Assembly (NCBI GenBank): GCA_964406505.1
Contig: CAYORX010000001.1
Coordinates: 111,257 to 175,256 of the forward strand
DNA length: 64,000 nt
Source of the DNA: DTU015 sp964406505
GTDB taxonomy: Bacteria; Bacillota; Sulfobacillia; Fermentithermobacillales; Fermentithermobacillaceae
Reading direction: 5' to 3'
Numbering within the stretch: position 1 is the first letter of the stretch; each line of letters begins with the position of its first letter. The notes below the pieces were generated by a model that was not told the DNA's origin, searched no databases, and saw only the letters and a program-made list of their open reading frames with translations. Positions 25,450-34,882 of this stretch are shown piece after piece. A program made the translations under genes and the position numbers.

Positions 25450-26364
25450 ATGCGCCGGGGAGATCTTGAGATGTTTCTTGTCACATTCATATGGGGCATA
25501 AATCATATTGTGGTCAAAAACGCTTTAGATGCTTTTCTTCCGCTTCAGTTTAACGTTATTCGGCTGAATTTTGCAGGTTTACTTCTTTTCGTAGTCATGG
25601 TTGCCTCGCGCAAACTTGAATGGCCTTCTAAAAAAGACTGGCCCCGTCTTATAGTTGCCGGGTTTTTAGGAAACACGCTTTATCAGGTTATGTTCATCAA
25701 AGGCATAGCTATGTCGACGGCTGCTAACACTTCGTTCGTTTTAGCTACTATGCCTGCAACTACCGCTGTTATGAGTCATTTTTTAGGCAAACAGCGTATG
25801 ACTCGGAAAATGTGGTTAGGGGTAATTATGGCGGTGGTAGGGATCTTGGTAATCACTTTATCTAGTCAAGAGCATGGGCTCGACAGTTTTAGCCCTGCCA
25901 CAACGGGTGATTTGATAACTTTTGTTGGTACGTTGGCGTGGTGTTCACATACTATTATCGCTGCTGATCTAGTTACGCGAATAAGTCCCCTTGCTTTTAC
26001 AACTTGGACGATGATTCCCGGAGCGTTGCTATTAGTTCCATTTTCCGTGACCGAATTAGGTGCGGGTAATTGGAACCAAGATATCGCCGCTTGGTCTGAA
26101 CTGCTTTTTTCCGGGTCAATAGCTATTGTTTTTGGCTACATTCTTTGGAACAAAGGTGTTAAGGAAAGCGGACCTACCAAAACTGCTATATTTCAAAATC
26201 TAAGCCCGATATGGACGGGGATTTTTGGATGGTTTTTTCTAAAAGAGCCTTGGTCTTTGGTAAAGTTTTTCGGCGCGGCGATAATCTTAGCGGGTGTGCT
26301 CTTGGTTAGGTTGAGTGATCTTGTTCCGACCGTGACAACTAGTAAGATTGAAAGCAGCGGTTAG
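25450..26364 (+). CDS. EamA-family (DMT) transporter
   Basis: 304 residues with ten predicted membrane helices in two EamA repeats: repeat one starts MFLVTFIWGINHIVVKNAL, repeat two GDLITFVGTLAWCSHTI. The end-of-repeat motif appears as VMAVVGILVITLS and FGAAIILAGVLLVRLS. Exports or imports a small metabolite; the substrate is unknown. Its position opposite ddh is a weak hint toward an amino acid. AGGTGG precedes the ATG. Confidence 0.88.
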   Translation: MRRGDLEMFLVTFIWGINHIVVKNALDAFLPLQFNVIRLNFAGLLLFVVMVASRKLEWPSKKDWPRLIVAGFLGNTLYQVMFIKGIAMSTAANTSFVLATMPATTAVMSHFLGKQRMTRKMWLGVIMAVVGILVITLSSQEHGLDSFSPATTGDLITFVGTLAWCSHTIIAADLVTRISPLAFTTWTMIPGALLLVPFSVTELGAGNWNQDIAAWSELLFSGSIAIVFGYILWNKGVKESGPTKTAIFQNLSPIWTGIFGWFFLKEPWSLVKFFGAAIILAGVLLVRLSDLVPTVTTSKIESSG

Positions 26365-26454
26365 AGTTGTAATTAAAAAAGTATGAGTAAAATGTTTGCT
26401 TGACACTTATTAAGGAGCACGATATAGTGTTAAATGTTGATCTAACTATGCAGT

Positions 26455-26539
26455 GTCGGGGTGGCGGAACAGGCAGACGCGTACGCTTGAGGGGCGTATG
26501 GGAGTTCCCGTGCGGGTTCGATTCCCGCTCCCGACACCA
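26455..26539 (+). tRNA. tRNA-Leu (anticodon GAG)
   Basis: Acceptor GTCGGGG (26455-26461) pairs with TCCCGAC, then A and an encoded CCA (26537-26539). Anticodon stem TACGC/GCGTA encloses TTGAGGG, anticodon GAG. Class II variable arm (TGGGAGTTCCCGT) and T arm GCGGG-TTCGATT-CCCGC. Second leucine tRNA in 5 kb. Confidence 0.95.
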
Positions 26540-26626
26540 TTTTATTTGCAAATCTTCGTCTCGATCTGATGGGAATACCTAAGCAAATGAGCTGTAACTT
26601 TTAAAAAGCGTCAGGGTTCCATGTAT

Positions 26627-26655
26627 TTGCTGGACTTCATAGTGTAATGTATAGT
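26627..26655 (+). promoter_or_regulatory. Promoter of the ileS T-box leader
   Basis: TTGCTG (26627-26632), 17-base spacer, TATAGT (26650-26655). It would start the leader near 26662. Confidence 0.55.
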
Positions 26656-26661
26656 AACATG

Positions 26662-26905
26662 GTCAAAATGTTATCTTATCAAAAGCCATGACGAAGACGA
26701 GTAAGGTGAAGCCCAAACTATAGGGAACTGATTATAAGTGGAAAATCGGTGTTATGGTCATCTGAATATCACTTCCGAGCTGATAGCTGAAAAAAGTAAG
26801 CGACTCCGGTTTACCCCCGTTATAGGTATAAGAGTGAGCCGTTGCCATTAATGGCTAAACTGGGTGGTACCACGGTGTTAATCGTCCCTATGGGCGATTT
26901 TTTAT
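26662..26905 (+). promoter_or_regulatory. T-box riboswitch (isoleucine) controlling ileS
   Basis: The T-box core GGGTGGTACCACGG lies at 26862-26875; its TGGT bulge matches a tRNA with an ACCA end, as tRNA-Ile has. In stem I an AGTAAG motif lies near 26699 and the specifier region GAATATCAC (26764-26772) carries ATC, an isoleucine codon. The terminator is AATCGTCC (26880-26887) with GGGCGATT (26892-26899) and a run of Ts. Uncharged tRNA-Ile should stabilise the antiterminator and allow ileS transcription. The leader start is taken from the promoter and is approximate. Confidence 0.92.
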
Positions 26906-26985
26906 TTGGATTTTGTGAAAATGCGAAAATTATTCAAGTGAACGAAATCGTTGCTTAATTAATTTAATATACAGGAGTGAACATA

Positions 26986-29900
26986 ATGGGTCGGTTTAAG
27001 GAAATTGATCCCAAAAGGCCAGTAAATCAAATAGAAGAAGAAGTATTAGAATATTGGAAGCAGAATGATATTTTTGCAAAAAGTATATCTAATCGTAAAG
27101 GAAAACCAAGATTCGTATTCTACGAAGGACCGCCAACAGCAAACGGTTTACCTGGTATCCATCACGTATTGTCAAGAACTATCAAGGATGTAGTGTGTCG
27201 ATACAAGACCATGCAAGGTTATTGGGTGCCAAGAAAAGCTGGATGGGATACTCATGGGCTTCCTGTAGAGATTGAGGTAGAAAAACAGCTCGGTTTGTCT
27301 TCTAAGCAAGAAATTGAAGATTACGGAATTAAGGAATTCAATATAAAGTGTCGTGAATCTGTGTTTGCTTACGAAAAAGAATGGCGGATGCTTACTGAAC
27401 GCACGGCATATTGGATCGACATGGACGATCCCTACGTAACTTTGGATAATAATTATATCGAGACAGTTTGGTGGATCATCAAACAATTTTTCGAGGCAGG
27501 CCTTATATATGAAGGACATAAAGTAATGCCATATTGCCCTAGATGTGGAACTCCTTTAGCATCTCATGAGGTTGCCCAAGGTTACAAAGACGAACAAGTG
27601 GCTTCGATTTATGTCAAATTAAAAGTAAAGAACGAACGAAACGAGTACATTTTGATATGGACGACGACCCCTTGGACACTTCCATCGAACGTTGGCGTAG
27701 CGGTTAATCCTAGTAGTGTATATGCTAAAGTTTTACATCAAAAAGAAATATATTATGTGGCTAAGGAGCGAGTTGGTTCACTTTTTGGGGATGATGCGGA
27801 AATCTTAGAGGAGTTTTTGGGAAAACAGCTTGAATATATGGAGTATGAGCAATTATTTCCCTATATAAAATTAGATTCCAAGGCTTTCTTCGTAACTTGT
27901 GCTGATTATGTATCTACTGATGATGGAACTGGATTGGTACACATAGCACCTGCTTACGGTGAAGATGATTATAATGTTTGCAGGCAATATGGGTTGCCCC
28001 TAATTCATTTAGTAGATGAGCGAGGAAAATTTAAAAAAGATGTAACCGATTGGGCAGGTATGTTTGTAAAGGATGCAGACCGTGAAATAGTTAAAAAACT
28101 TAAAAGCGAAGGTTTGCTTTTAAGTACGGAGCAAATAGTTCATTCATATCCACATTGCTGGAGGTGTGACACACCTCTTCTATACTATGCAAGAAAGTCA
28201 TGGTACATTGCAACCACAAAATTCAAGGAACAATTGATCGCTAATAACAAAAAACTTCAATGGTTTCCAAAACATGTGGGCTCTGGGCGCTTCGGTAATT
28301 GGCTTGAAAACTTGGTAGATTGGTCTTTATCTCGAAACAGGTATTGGGGCACTCCTTTGAATATATGGAGATGTGAGGAGTGCGGCAAGCTTGAGTCTGT
28401 AGGATCTCGCGAAGAACTCAAAAACAGGGCAATGGAGTTTGTTGATATAAAAACCTTAGATCTTCACAGGCCATACGTAGACGACATACATCTTAAGTGT
28501 ACGTGTGGCGGCGAAATGGTGCGAACGCCTGAAGTTATTGATTGTTGGTTTGATTCGGGCTCAATGCCATATGCCCAATGGCACTATCCTTTTGAATGTA
28601 AAGATGAGTTCCCAACAGTTTTTCCTGCGGATTTCATTTGTGAGGGGCTTGATCAAACAAGAGGATGGTTTTATTCCCTATTGGCAATCTCTACGCTGCT
28701 TTTTGGCAAACCAGCATTTAAGCAAGTGCTTGTGAATGATCTGGTATTAGATAAACATGGGCACAAAATGTCTAAATCTAAAGGTAATACTGTTGATCCC
28801 TGGATGCTTATAGATAAATATGGTGCAGATGCATTGAGATGGTATTTATTGGCAGTTTCGCCTCCATGGGTGCCTACCCGTTTCGATGAAGATGGTATAC
28901 GTGAGGTGTTTGCGAGATTCTTTGGGACGCTATTAAACGTGTATTCTTTCTTTACTTTGTACGCTAATATAGACAAAATCGATCCCGTTGAACTGCATAT
29001 ACCCGTGTTCGAAAGGCCTGAAATTGACAGGTGGATAATATCTAAGCTTAATTCTTTATCGAAACAAGTCGAAAACTATATGGCTGAATATGAATTGACA
29101 AAAGTTTTGCAACGAATAGAAACATTTTTGGTAGACGAGGTAAGCAATTGGTACGTACGAAGAAGTCGCGGGCGCTTTTGGTCTAATGAATTTGATTTGA
29201 ACAAAAAATCTGCATATCTTACGTTATATGAAGTGTTGCTCGCCTTATCGAAATTTGTAGCGCCATTTGCACCATATATTGCCGAGGACGTATATCTTAA
29301 TTTAACGGGGAAGGAAGCGCCAGCTTCGGTACATCTTGAGCATTACCCTAAATCTAAAGAAGATTACATTGATGTCGAACTTGAAAAAAGGATGGGGGCT
29401 GCCATCGCATTGGTTTCTTTAGGCAGATCTGTTCGAAATAAAATGCAAATAAAAGTTCGGCAGCCATTAAGCAAAATGAGAGTTAACGGTAAATATGAAG
29501 ATTTGATTGTGGATATGGAAGATTTAATCAAAAGCGAACTTAACGTGAAACAGATCGAATACGTACGCAGTTTAAGCAGTTATGTAGTCTACGAAGTTAG
29601 GGCTAATTTACCTGTAGCAGGTCCTAAATATGGGAAAGATTTAAAGGCAATCATATCTGCTCTAAGCAAATTGGATGGGGGAGAAACTGTTGGTATTCTT
29701 GAAAGTGGTGGAACTATCAGCGTTGAAATAAACGGGCGCTTAATTGAGCTAGGACCACAAGATATAGATATTCGAATGAGTGCACGAAAGGGATTTGCGG
29801 TTGAAGTTGAAAACGATAGTTTTGTAGTGCTAGACACAGAGATCAGTCAAGAATTGGCTCAGGAAGGACATGCGCGGGAAATAGTTTCTAAAGTACAGAC

Positions 29901-30138
29901 GATGCGAAGAAACGCAGGTTTTGAGGTGCTTGATCATATTACCATGGTAATTTCAAGTGGGCACGAAATTTTAAAAGCCGTGCAAATGCATAAGGATTAT
30001 ATTAAGGGTGAGACACTATGTGATTTTCTTGAACTAACCGAAAGTGCAGTAGATGGACAGGAATGGGATATAAATGGCCATACCGCCACGATAAAGATAG
30101 AAAAGATCAGAAAACCCTTGACTGATACTGCGCCTTAA
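26986..30138 (+). CDS. ileS: Isoleucyl-tRNA synthetase, long (type 2-like) form
   Basis: 1050 residues, longer than the roughly 930 of the usual bacterial type and in the range of IleRS2. HIGH motif is GIHH (57-60), KMSKS at about 594-598. The editing domain includes WTTTPWTLPSN and GTGLVHIAPAYGEDDY. CPRCGT, CWRCDT and CEECGK zinc-type pairs are present, and EKEWRMLTERTAYWIDMDDP is typical of the eukaryote-like form. IleRS2 enzymes are known for low mupirocin sensitivity; that is family knowledge, not seen here. AGGAG is 8 bases before the ATG at 26986; the GTG at 26977 overlaps the ribosome site. Controlled by the T-box upstream. Confidence 0.95.
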   Translation: MGRFKEIDPKRPVNQIEEEVLEYWKQNDIFAKSISNRKGKPRFVFYEGPPTANGLPGIHHVLSRTIKDVVCRYKTMQGYWVPRKAGWDTHGLPVEIEVEKQLGLSSKQEIEDYGIKEFNIKCRESVFAYEKEWRMLTERTAYWIDMDDPYVTLDNNYIETVWWIIKQFFEAGLIYEGHKVMPYCPRCGTPLASHEVAQGYKDEQVASIYVKLKVKNERNEYILIWTTTPWTLPSNVGVAVNPSSVYAKVLHQKEIYYVAKERVGSLFGDDAEILEEFLGKQLEYMEYEQLFPYIKLDSKAFFVTCADYVSTDDGTGLVHIAPAYGEDDYNVCRQYGLPLIHLVDERGKFKKDVTDWAGMFVKDADREIVKKLKSEGLLLSTEQIVHSYPHCWRCDTPLLYYARKSWYIATTKFKEQLIANNKKLQWFPKHVGSGRFGNWLENLVDWSLSRNRYWGTPLNIWRCEECGKLESVGSREELKNRAMEFVDIKTLDLHRPYVDDIHLKCTCGGEMVRTPEVIDCWFDSGSMPYAQWHYPFECKDEFPTVFPADFICEGLDQTRGWFYSLLAISTLLFGKPAFKQVLVNDLVLDKHGHKMSKSKGNTVDPWMLIDKYGADALRWYLLAVSPPWVPTRFDEDGIREVFARFFGTLLNVYSFFTLYANIDKIDPVELHIPVFERPEIDRWIISKLNSLSKQVENYMAEYELTKVLQRIETFLVDEVSNWYVRRSRGRFWSNEFDLNKKSAYLTLYEVLLALSKFVAPFAPYIAEDVYLNLTGKEAPASVHLEHYPKSKEDYIDVELEKRMGAAIALVSLGRSVRNKMQIKVRQPLSKMRVNGKYEDLIVDMEDLIKSELNVKQIEYVRSLSSYVVYEVRANLPVAGPKYGKDLKAIISALSKLDGGETVGILESGGTISVEINGRLIELGPQDIDIRMSARKGFAVEVENDSFVVLDTEISQELAQEGHAREIVSKVQTMRRNAGFEVLDHITMVISSGHEILKAVQMHKDYIKGETLCDFLELTESAVDGQEWDINGHTATIKIEKIRKPLTDTAP

Positions 30139-30180
30139 ATTATGATTTTTGAGGATAACTAAATACGAAGAACACAGGCC

Positions 30181-30270
30181 GATCCTTTAATTTGGTCCAG
30201 CGAGACAAAAAGGAGGCGTAACTATATGAAAAAACTCCAAAAGAGGCAGCTCTGGCGGAGTTTTCTTTGT
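30181..30270 (+). promoter_or_regulatory. PyrR-type pyr attenuator
   Basis: A PyrR-binding hairpin: CCTTT (30184-30188) pairs with AAAGG, TTT and GTC pair with AAA and GAC, and the loop GGTCCAGCGAGAC (30194-30206) fits the PyrR loop consensus UCCNGNGAG. A terminator follows: AAAACTCC (30231-30238) with GGAGTTTT (30257-30264), then CTTTGTT. GGAGG at 30211-30215 could instead pair with CTCC of the terminator as antiterminator. With UMP bound, PyrR would favour termination. No promoter was found that is convincing in the 42 bases after ileS, so read-through from ileS may feed it. Confidence 0.75.
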
Positions 30271-30312
30271 TACCAGTCGAATACGGAAAACTTAAGATAC
30301 GAGGAGGTCTAA
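30226..30312 (+). CDS. Possible 28-residue leader peptide across the pyr terminator
   Basis: An ATG at 30226 with AGGAGGCG 8 bases upstream opens 28 codons ending TAA at 30312, 5 bases before the pyrR start and overlapping the pyrR ribosome site. The peptide begins MKKLQKRQLWRSFLCYQ. It covers the whole terminator stem, so ribosome movement could disturb the hairpin or couple translation to pyrR. It may also be a chance frame; the strong ribosome site is the main support. Confidence 0.4.
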   Translation: MKKLQKRQLWRSFLCYQSNTENLRYEEV

Positions 30313-30317
30313 ACAGA

Positions 30318-30869
30318 GTGCAGTATAAAGAAAAGGCTGAGATTATGGATAGTGATGGTATTCGCAGGGCGCTTGTGCGGATCGCTCACGAAATCGTTGA
30401 AAGGAATAAAGGCCTCACAAATGTTGTGCTGGTTGGAATTAGAAAGCGTGGCGTACCCCTAGCGAGAAGACTTGCCGTCATTCTTAAGGAAAGCGAAAAT
30501 ACTGATGTTCCAGTGGGCGAACTCGACATAACTTTATACAGAGACGATTTGACTTTGAAGTTTGAACAACCTCGTGTAGGGCGTACTTTATTACCTTTTA
30601 ATGTTTCAGGTACAAAAATAGTTCTTGTTGATGATGTTCTATTTACTGGAAGAACTATTCGGGCGGCCCTAGATGCGATTATCGACTTGGGTAGGCCCGA
30701 ATGCATTCAATTAGCAGTGCTTGTGGATAGGGGGCATAGGGAACTTCCCATTAGAGCTGACTATGTTGGTAGAAATGTGCCCACCTCACAAAGAGAAGCT
30801 ATAGATGTGCGGGTCACAGAGTATGACGGGGTAGATCAAGTGGTTATTTCAGAAGAAACTAGACAATAG
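30318..30869 (+). CDS. pyrR: PyrR, pyr operon attenuation regulator / uracil phosphoribosyltransferase
   Basis: 183 residues, the usual length. Starts MQYKEKAEIMDSDGIRRAL; PRPP loop VLVDDVLFTGRTIRAALD, and RGHRELPIRADYVGRNVPTS at the C-terminal side, both PyrR signatures. Binds the leader RNA with UMP/UTP and lowers pyr transcription. The GTG at 30318 has AGGAGGT 9 bases upstream; the in-frame TTG at 30267 is inside the terminator and is rejected. First gene of pyrR-B-C-K-D. Confidence 0.96.
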   Translation: MQYKEKAEIMDSDGIRRALVRIAHEIVERNKGLTNVVLVGIRKRGVPLARRLAVILKESENTDVPVGELDITLYRDDLTLKFEQPRVGRTLLPFNVSGTKIVLVDDVLFTGRTIRAALDAIIDLGRPECIQLAVLVDRGHRELPIRADYVGRNVPTSQREAIDVRVTEYDGVDQVVISEETRQ

Positions 30870-30914
30870 GACGATACGGATTTGTAACATTTAAACATGT
30901 GGGAGGGTCAAAAT

Positions 30915-31838
30915 TTGTCACTTCGAGGAAATGATCTTTTATCCCTTCGGGAGATGAGCGCCGAAGATATGGAGCTAGTCCTGTCAACAGGACGTTCCCT
31001 CAAAGAAATCCTTGCAAGGCCCATAAAGAAAGTACCTACTTTACGTGGAAAGGTAATTTGTACATTGTTTTATGAGCCTTCTACTAGAACAAAAACATCT
31101 TTTGAGTTAGCTGCAAGATATATGTCTGCTGATGCTGTATCGTTTTCGAGCACAACCTCTTCTGTCAGAAAAGGTGAGTCTCTTTCAGATACGGCGCGAA
31201 ATTTATCGATGATGGGTGTAGATTTAGCCATTATGAGACATAGCGTTTCAGGTTCATGCCACTTTTTGTCAAAGGTTCTTGACATTCCTGTAGTTAATGC
31301 TGGTGATGGTATAAATGAACATCCCACGCAAGGGCTTTTAGATATATTCACTATGCTTGACTATAAACCTGGAATTAGAGGTCTAAAAGTGGCAATAGTA
31401 GGTGATATCCTTCATTCCAGAGTAGCTCGTTCAAACATATTTGGGCTGATTAAAATGGGTGCAAAGGTGAATGTTGCAGGCCCTTCAACGCTTATACCCC
31501 CATATATTGAAAGGTTGGGTGTCAAAGCTTTTAACAGACCCGAAGAAGCGATTGAAGGCGCGGATGTGGTTTACGTGCTTAGGCTGCAGAAAGAACGTCA
31601 AGCAGGTAGTTTGTATCCTTCAAGTCGAGAATATCGTGATTTTTTCGCTGTTGATAAACACAAGTTAAGTTATGCAAAAGAAGACGCTATAATAATGCAT
31701 CCGGGTCCGATGAACCGTGGCATAGAGATAACAACAGATATTGCTGATTCGCCAAGGTCTGTGATTTTAGATCAAGTGACTAGTGGTGTGGCCGTTAGAA
31801 TGGCGATTCTTTATCTTATTCTGGGAGGCAGAGACTGA
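30915..31838 (+). CDS. pyrB: Aspartate carbamoyltransferase catalytic chain
   Basis: Joins carbamoyl phosphate and aspartate in the second step of UMP synthesis. 307 residues, with the carbamoyl-phosphate site FYEPSTRTKTSFELAA near residue 50, HPTQGLLD and, at the end, HPGPMNRG. GGGAGGG (30901-30907) points to the TTG at 30915; the in-frame ATG at 30897 has no ribosome site. No pyrI regulatory chain is present, as in Bacillus. Stop overlaps the pyrC start by one base. Confidence 0.96.
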   Translation: MSLRGNDLLSLREMSAEDMELVLSTGRSLKEILARPIKKVPTLRGKVICTLFYEPSTRTKTSFELAARYMSADAVSFSSTTSSVRKGESLSDTARNLSMMGVDLAIMRHSVSGSCHFLSKVLDIPVVNAGDGINEHPTQGLLDIFTMLDYKPGIRGLKVAIVGDILHSRVARSNIFGLIKMGAKVNVAGPSTLIPPYIERLGVKAFNRPEEAIEGADVVYVLRLQKERQAGSLYPSSREYRDFFAVDKHKLSYAKEDAIIMHPGPMNRGIEITTDIADSPRSVILDQVTSGVAVRMAILYLILGGRD

Positions 31839-33139
31839 TGGGTGAAGGCTTACTCATAAAACAGGGAAGGGTTGTAGATCCTGCAACGCAAACAGATGAA
31901 ATATTGGATGTGCTAATCGTCAACGGTACTATCCGTGAGATAAACGAATACATCGAATCTCAAGGTCAGTCCATCGTTGTGGATGCATCGAATAAGATTG
32001 TAATGCCCGGTCTTATAGACATGCATGTGCATCTTCGAGAACCCGGGTTCGAATACAAAGAAGATATCGAAACTGGCACAAAGGCTGCGGCTATGGGTGG
32101 TTTTACGGCTGTAGCATGTATGCCCAATACGGAGCCGGCGTGTGACAACGACTCGGTGGTTTCCAGAATTATCGATAGAGCTAGAAAAACAGCTTGTGTA
32201 AAAGTATATCCGATTGGAGCAGTAACAAAAAATAGAGCGGGAAATGAATTGGCGGAATTGGGGAAAATGAAGGCGGCCGGGGCTGTAGCATTTTCCGATG
32301 ATGGGTCCCCTGTGGCTACTGCTGAAGTTTTAAGGTGTGCACTTGAATATCTTAAATCGTTTGATGCTGTCCTTATAGATCATCCTGAAAACATGTCTTT
32401 AACAGGTAAGGGGCAAATAAACTATGGGATTGTTTCCACTACCTCTGGATTGCCGGGGATCCCTAGTGAATCTGAAGAGGTCGCTGTAGCTAGGGATATA
32501 CTTATAGCTAAACTCACTCAAGGGCGGCTACACCTTGCGCATATCTCTTCGAAAGGTTCTGTTGAGCTAATAAGGCAAGCTAAAAGTAGAGATATAAATG
32601 TAACATGTGAAGTCACTCCCCATCACTTGATCCTTACCGATGATATTGTGCTTGAAAGCGGATACGATACCAATACTAAAGTAAATCCTCCGCTAAGATC
32701 TCATGATGATGTGGCCGCGCTCCGGTTAGCGCTAGCTGATGGTACCATTGATGTTATAGCAACCGATCATGCTCCCCATCATGTTGATGACAAATGGATG
32801 GAGTATGATTACGCTGATTTCGGAATAAGCGGACTTGAAACTGCGGTTAGCTTAATTATCGACAAACTTGTTTTGCCGGGCGTAATTGATTGGATGAAAA
32901 TGGCTGAAGTCATGAGTCTAAATCCGGCTAAAATACTTGGTGTTCCGGGAGGCATGTTAAAAGCGGGTGCCCCGGGTGATATTACGATTATAGATCCAGA
33001 TTATGAATACTCAATAGTTCCAAACAATTTTCAATCGAAAGGTAAAAATAGTCCGTTTATTGGATGGAGATTAGTAGGCGCACCTTATTGTACCATTGTA
33101 AATGGTGAAATTATTATGCGCGGCAGGAGTCTATTATGA
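31838..33139 (+). CDS. pyrC: Dihydroorotase
   Basis: 433 residues, class I dihydroorotase. The metal-binding HVHLREPG (about 61-68) follows a GLIDM strand, and the C-terminal IATDHAPHH motif is intact. Cyclises carbamoyl aspartate to dihydroorotate. Overlaps pyrB by one base and pyrK by four, so the genes are translationally coupled. Confidence 0.96.
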   Translation: MGEGLLIKQGRVVDPATQTDEILDVLIVNGTIREINEYIESQGQSIVVDASNKIVMPGLIDMHVHLREPGFEYKEDIETGTKAAAMGGFTAVACMPNTEPACDNDSVVSRIIDRARKTACVKVYPIGAVTKNRAGNELAELGKMKAAGAVAFSDDGSPVATAEVLRCALEYLKSFDAVLIDHPENMSLTGKGQINYGIVSTTSGLPGIPSESEEVAVARDILIAKLTQGRLHLAHISSKGSVELIRQAKSRDINVTCEVTPHHLILTDDIVLESGYDTNTKVNPPLRSHDDVAALRLALADGTIDVIATDHAPHHVDDKWMEYDYADFGISGLETAVSLIIDKLVLPGVIDWMKMAEVMSLNPAKILGVPGGMLKAGAPGDITIIDPDYEYSIVPNNFQSKGKNSPFIGWRLVGAPYCTIVNGEIIMRGRSLL

Positions 33140-33966
33140 GAAAACCTAGTAAAATCTATGATGAGAAAGCTAAAATACTTAGCTTAAATCGGATTCAAAA
33201 TCAAATTTTCCATGCTGAAATTTTAGCCCCCCAAATTGCTCAGATAGCGAAACCAATGCAGTTTGTGAATATAAGAATTGTAAATTCAACAGATCCCTTG
33301 CTAAGAAGACCGTTTAGTTTATCCCGGATTGACGTTGACGCCAAAATTATCGGGATCACGTGGGCCGCGATTGGCCGAGGAACTAACATAATGGCGAAGT
33401 GGTCCGCGGGGCAACAAATAAGTGTGCTGGGTCCTCTTGGTAACGGTTTGGATCTAGATAGTCTAACATTGGATAATGGCCTTCTGATAGTAGCAGGTGG
33501 TACCGGATTAGCACCGTTATTGCCATTAATATCCAAAGCCCATAGCAAAAGAATAGACATGGTAACACTATATGGTGCAACTTCTAGTGACGATATGTTT
33601 GATATCTCAAATCTACAGAAAAAATGCCAACTACACTTAGCCACAGAAGATGGTAGTCAGGGAATTAAAGGTTTCGTCACTGTTTTGTTAAAAGAATATT
33701 TGTGTTCATTGACTGCATCAAACAACTGCAAACCTATGGTGATATCCTGCGGTCCAAAACCTATGCTTAAAAGAGTTAAACAACTTTGTAACGAACATGA
33801 ATTTCCGCTGATGATCTCGCTTGAAGAACAGATGGCTTGTGGATATGGATTATGCCAGGGTTGTGCCGTACAAGCTTCCGATGCTAATTTGGGATATTAT
33901 CGTGTTTGTACGGACGGTCCCGTATTTTGGGCAAATGATGTTAACCTAGGGGAGTGCTTTGAATGA
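33136..33966 (+). CDS. pyrK: Dihydroorotate dehydrogenase electron transfer subunit
   Basis: 276 residues. FAD-binding LRRPFSLSRI near 55, NAD-binding LIVAGGTGLAPLLPL, and the [2Fe-2S] cysteines in EEQMACGYGLCQGC with a fourth in YRVCTDGPVF. It makes the NAD-linked class 1B enzyme with PyrD, passing electrons from dihydroorotate to NAD. Overlaps pyrD by four bases (ATGA). Confidence 0.95.
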   Translation: MRKPSKIYDEKAKILSLNRIQNQIFHAEILAPQIAQIAKPMQFVNIRIVNSTDPLLRRPFSLSRIDVDAKIIGITWAAIGRGTNIMAKWSAGQQISVLGPLGNGLDLDSLTLDNGLLIVAGGTGLAPLLPLISKAHSKRIDMVTLYGATSSDDMFDISNLQKKCQLHLATEDGSQGIKGFVTVLLKEYLCSLTASNNCKPMVISCGPKPMLKRVKQLCNEHEFPLMISLEEQMACGYGLCQGCAVQASDANLGYYRVCTDGPVFWANDVNLGECFE

Positions 33967-34877
33967 ATCTTTGTGTTGATTTAGGCGGATTTTCGATACG
34001 AAACCCTTTGATTGTTTCTTCGGGAACTTTTGGTTATGGGGAAGATTATGTGCGCGCGGGTAATATAAATTGGTTTGGAGCTGTGTCGGTTAAAGGCACG
34101 ACCCTGCGTCCAAGGATGGGTAATCCCTCGCCTAGAATTTGCGAGACCCCGTCTGGTCTGCTCAACTCAATTGGTCTTGAAAATCCGGGTGCGGCAGTCG
34201 TGATTGACAAAAAATTGCCATGGCTCTCCCAGTATGAAGTACCCATTATAGTGAACATTTCCGGCGAAACATATGATGAATTTTCTGAACTTGCGCGTAT
34301 GTTTTCAAAATCCCCTTATGTTTCCGCTTTAGAAGTCAACATTTCTTGTCCAAATGTTGATGCCGGGGGGATGGCTTTTGGTACCAAACCAGAAATGTGT
34401 TACAAAGCTACCAAGGCAGTGCGCCAATATTGGGATGGACCTTTGATTGTAAAACTCACGCCGAACGTGACTGACATAACATCTATAGCGAAAGCAGCTG
34501 TTGAAGGCGGTGCCGACGTTATTTCACTTATAAATACGCTAGTCGGAATGGCAATAGATGTAAAATTGGGCAAACCCGTGTTAGGCACCATAACCGGGGG
34601 ACTTTCCGGGCCGGCAATAAAACCTGTTGCCTTAAGGTGTGTCTGGGAAGTGTCGCAAGCAGTTTCTGTTCCAATTATTGGAATGGGAGGTATAGTTTCA
34701 GCTACCGATGCGTTAGAATTTATTATGGCAGGAGCTAATGCTGTTTCAGTGGGCACTGGACTTTTGATAGACCCCAAACTCCCCAAAAGCATACTTGATG
34801 GAATCCATAAACATTGTGAGAACCAAGAAGTTAGTTCGATTCATGAACTTGTAGGGATCGCCTGGAAAAATTTTTAG
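33963..34877 (+). CDS. pyrD: Dihydroorotate dehydrogenase, catalytic subunit (class 1B)
   Basis: 304 residues, TIM barrel with FMN. NPLIVSSGTFGYGED near the start, EVNISCPNVDAGG with the class 1B catalytic cysteine in ISCPN, and IIGMGGIVSATDALEFIMAG for the phosphate of FMN. Last gene of the operon; carAB, pyrE and pyrF are not in the window. It converges on rqcH with 5 bases between stops and no terminator seen. Confidence 0.96.
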   Translation: MNLCVDLGGFSIRNPLIVSSGTFGYGEDYVRAGNINWFGAVSVKGTTLRPRMGNPSPRICETPSGLLNSIGLENPGAAVVIDKKLPWLSQYEVPIIVNISGETYDEFSELARMFSKSPYVSALEVNISCPNVDAGGMAFGTKPEMCYKATKAVRQYWDGPLIVKLTPNVTDITSIAKAAVEGGADVISLINTLVGMAIDVKLGKPVLGTITGGLSGPAIKPVALRCVWEVSQAVSVPIIGMGGIVSATDALEFIMAGANAVSVGTGLLIDPKLPKSILDGIHKHCENQEVSSIHELVGIAWKNF

Positions 34878-34882
34878 TATTA

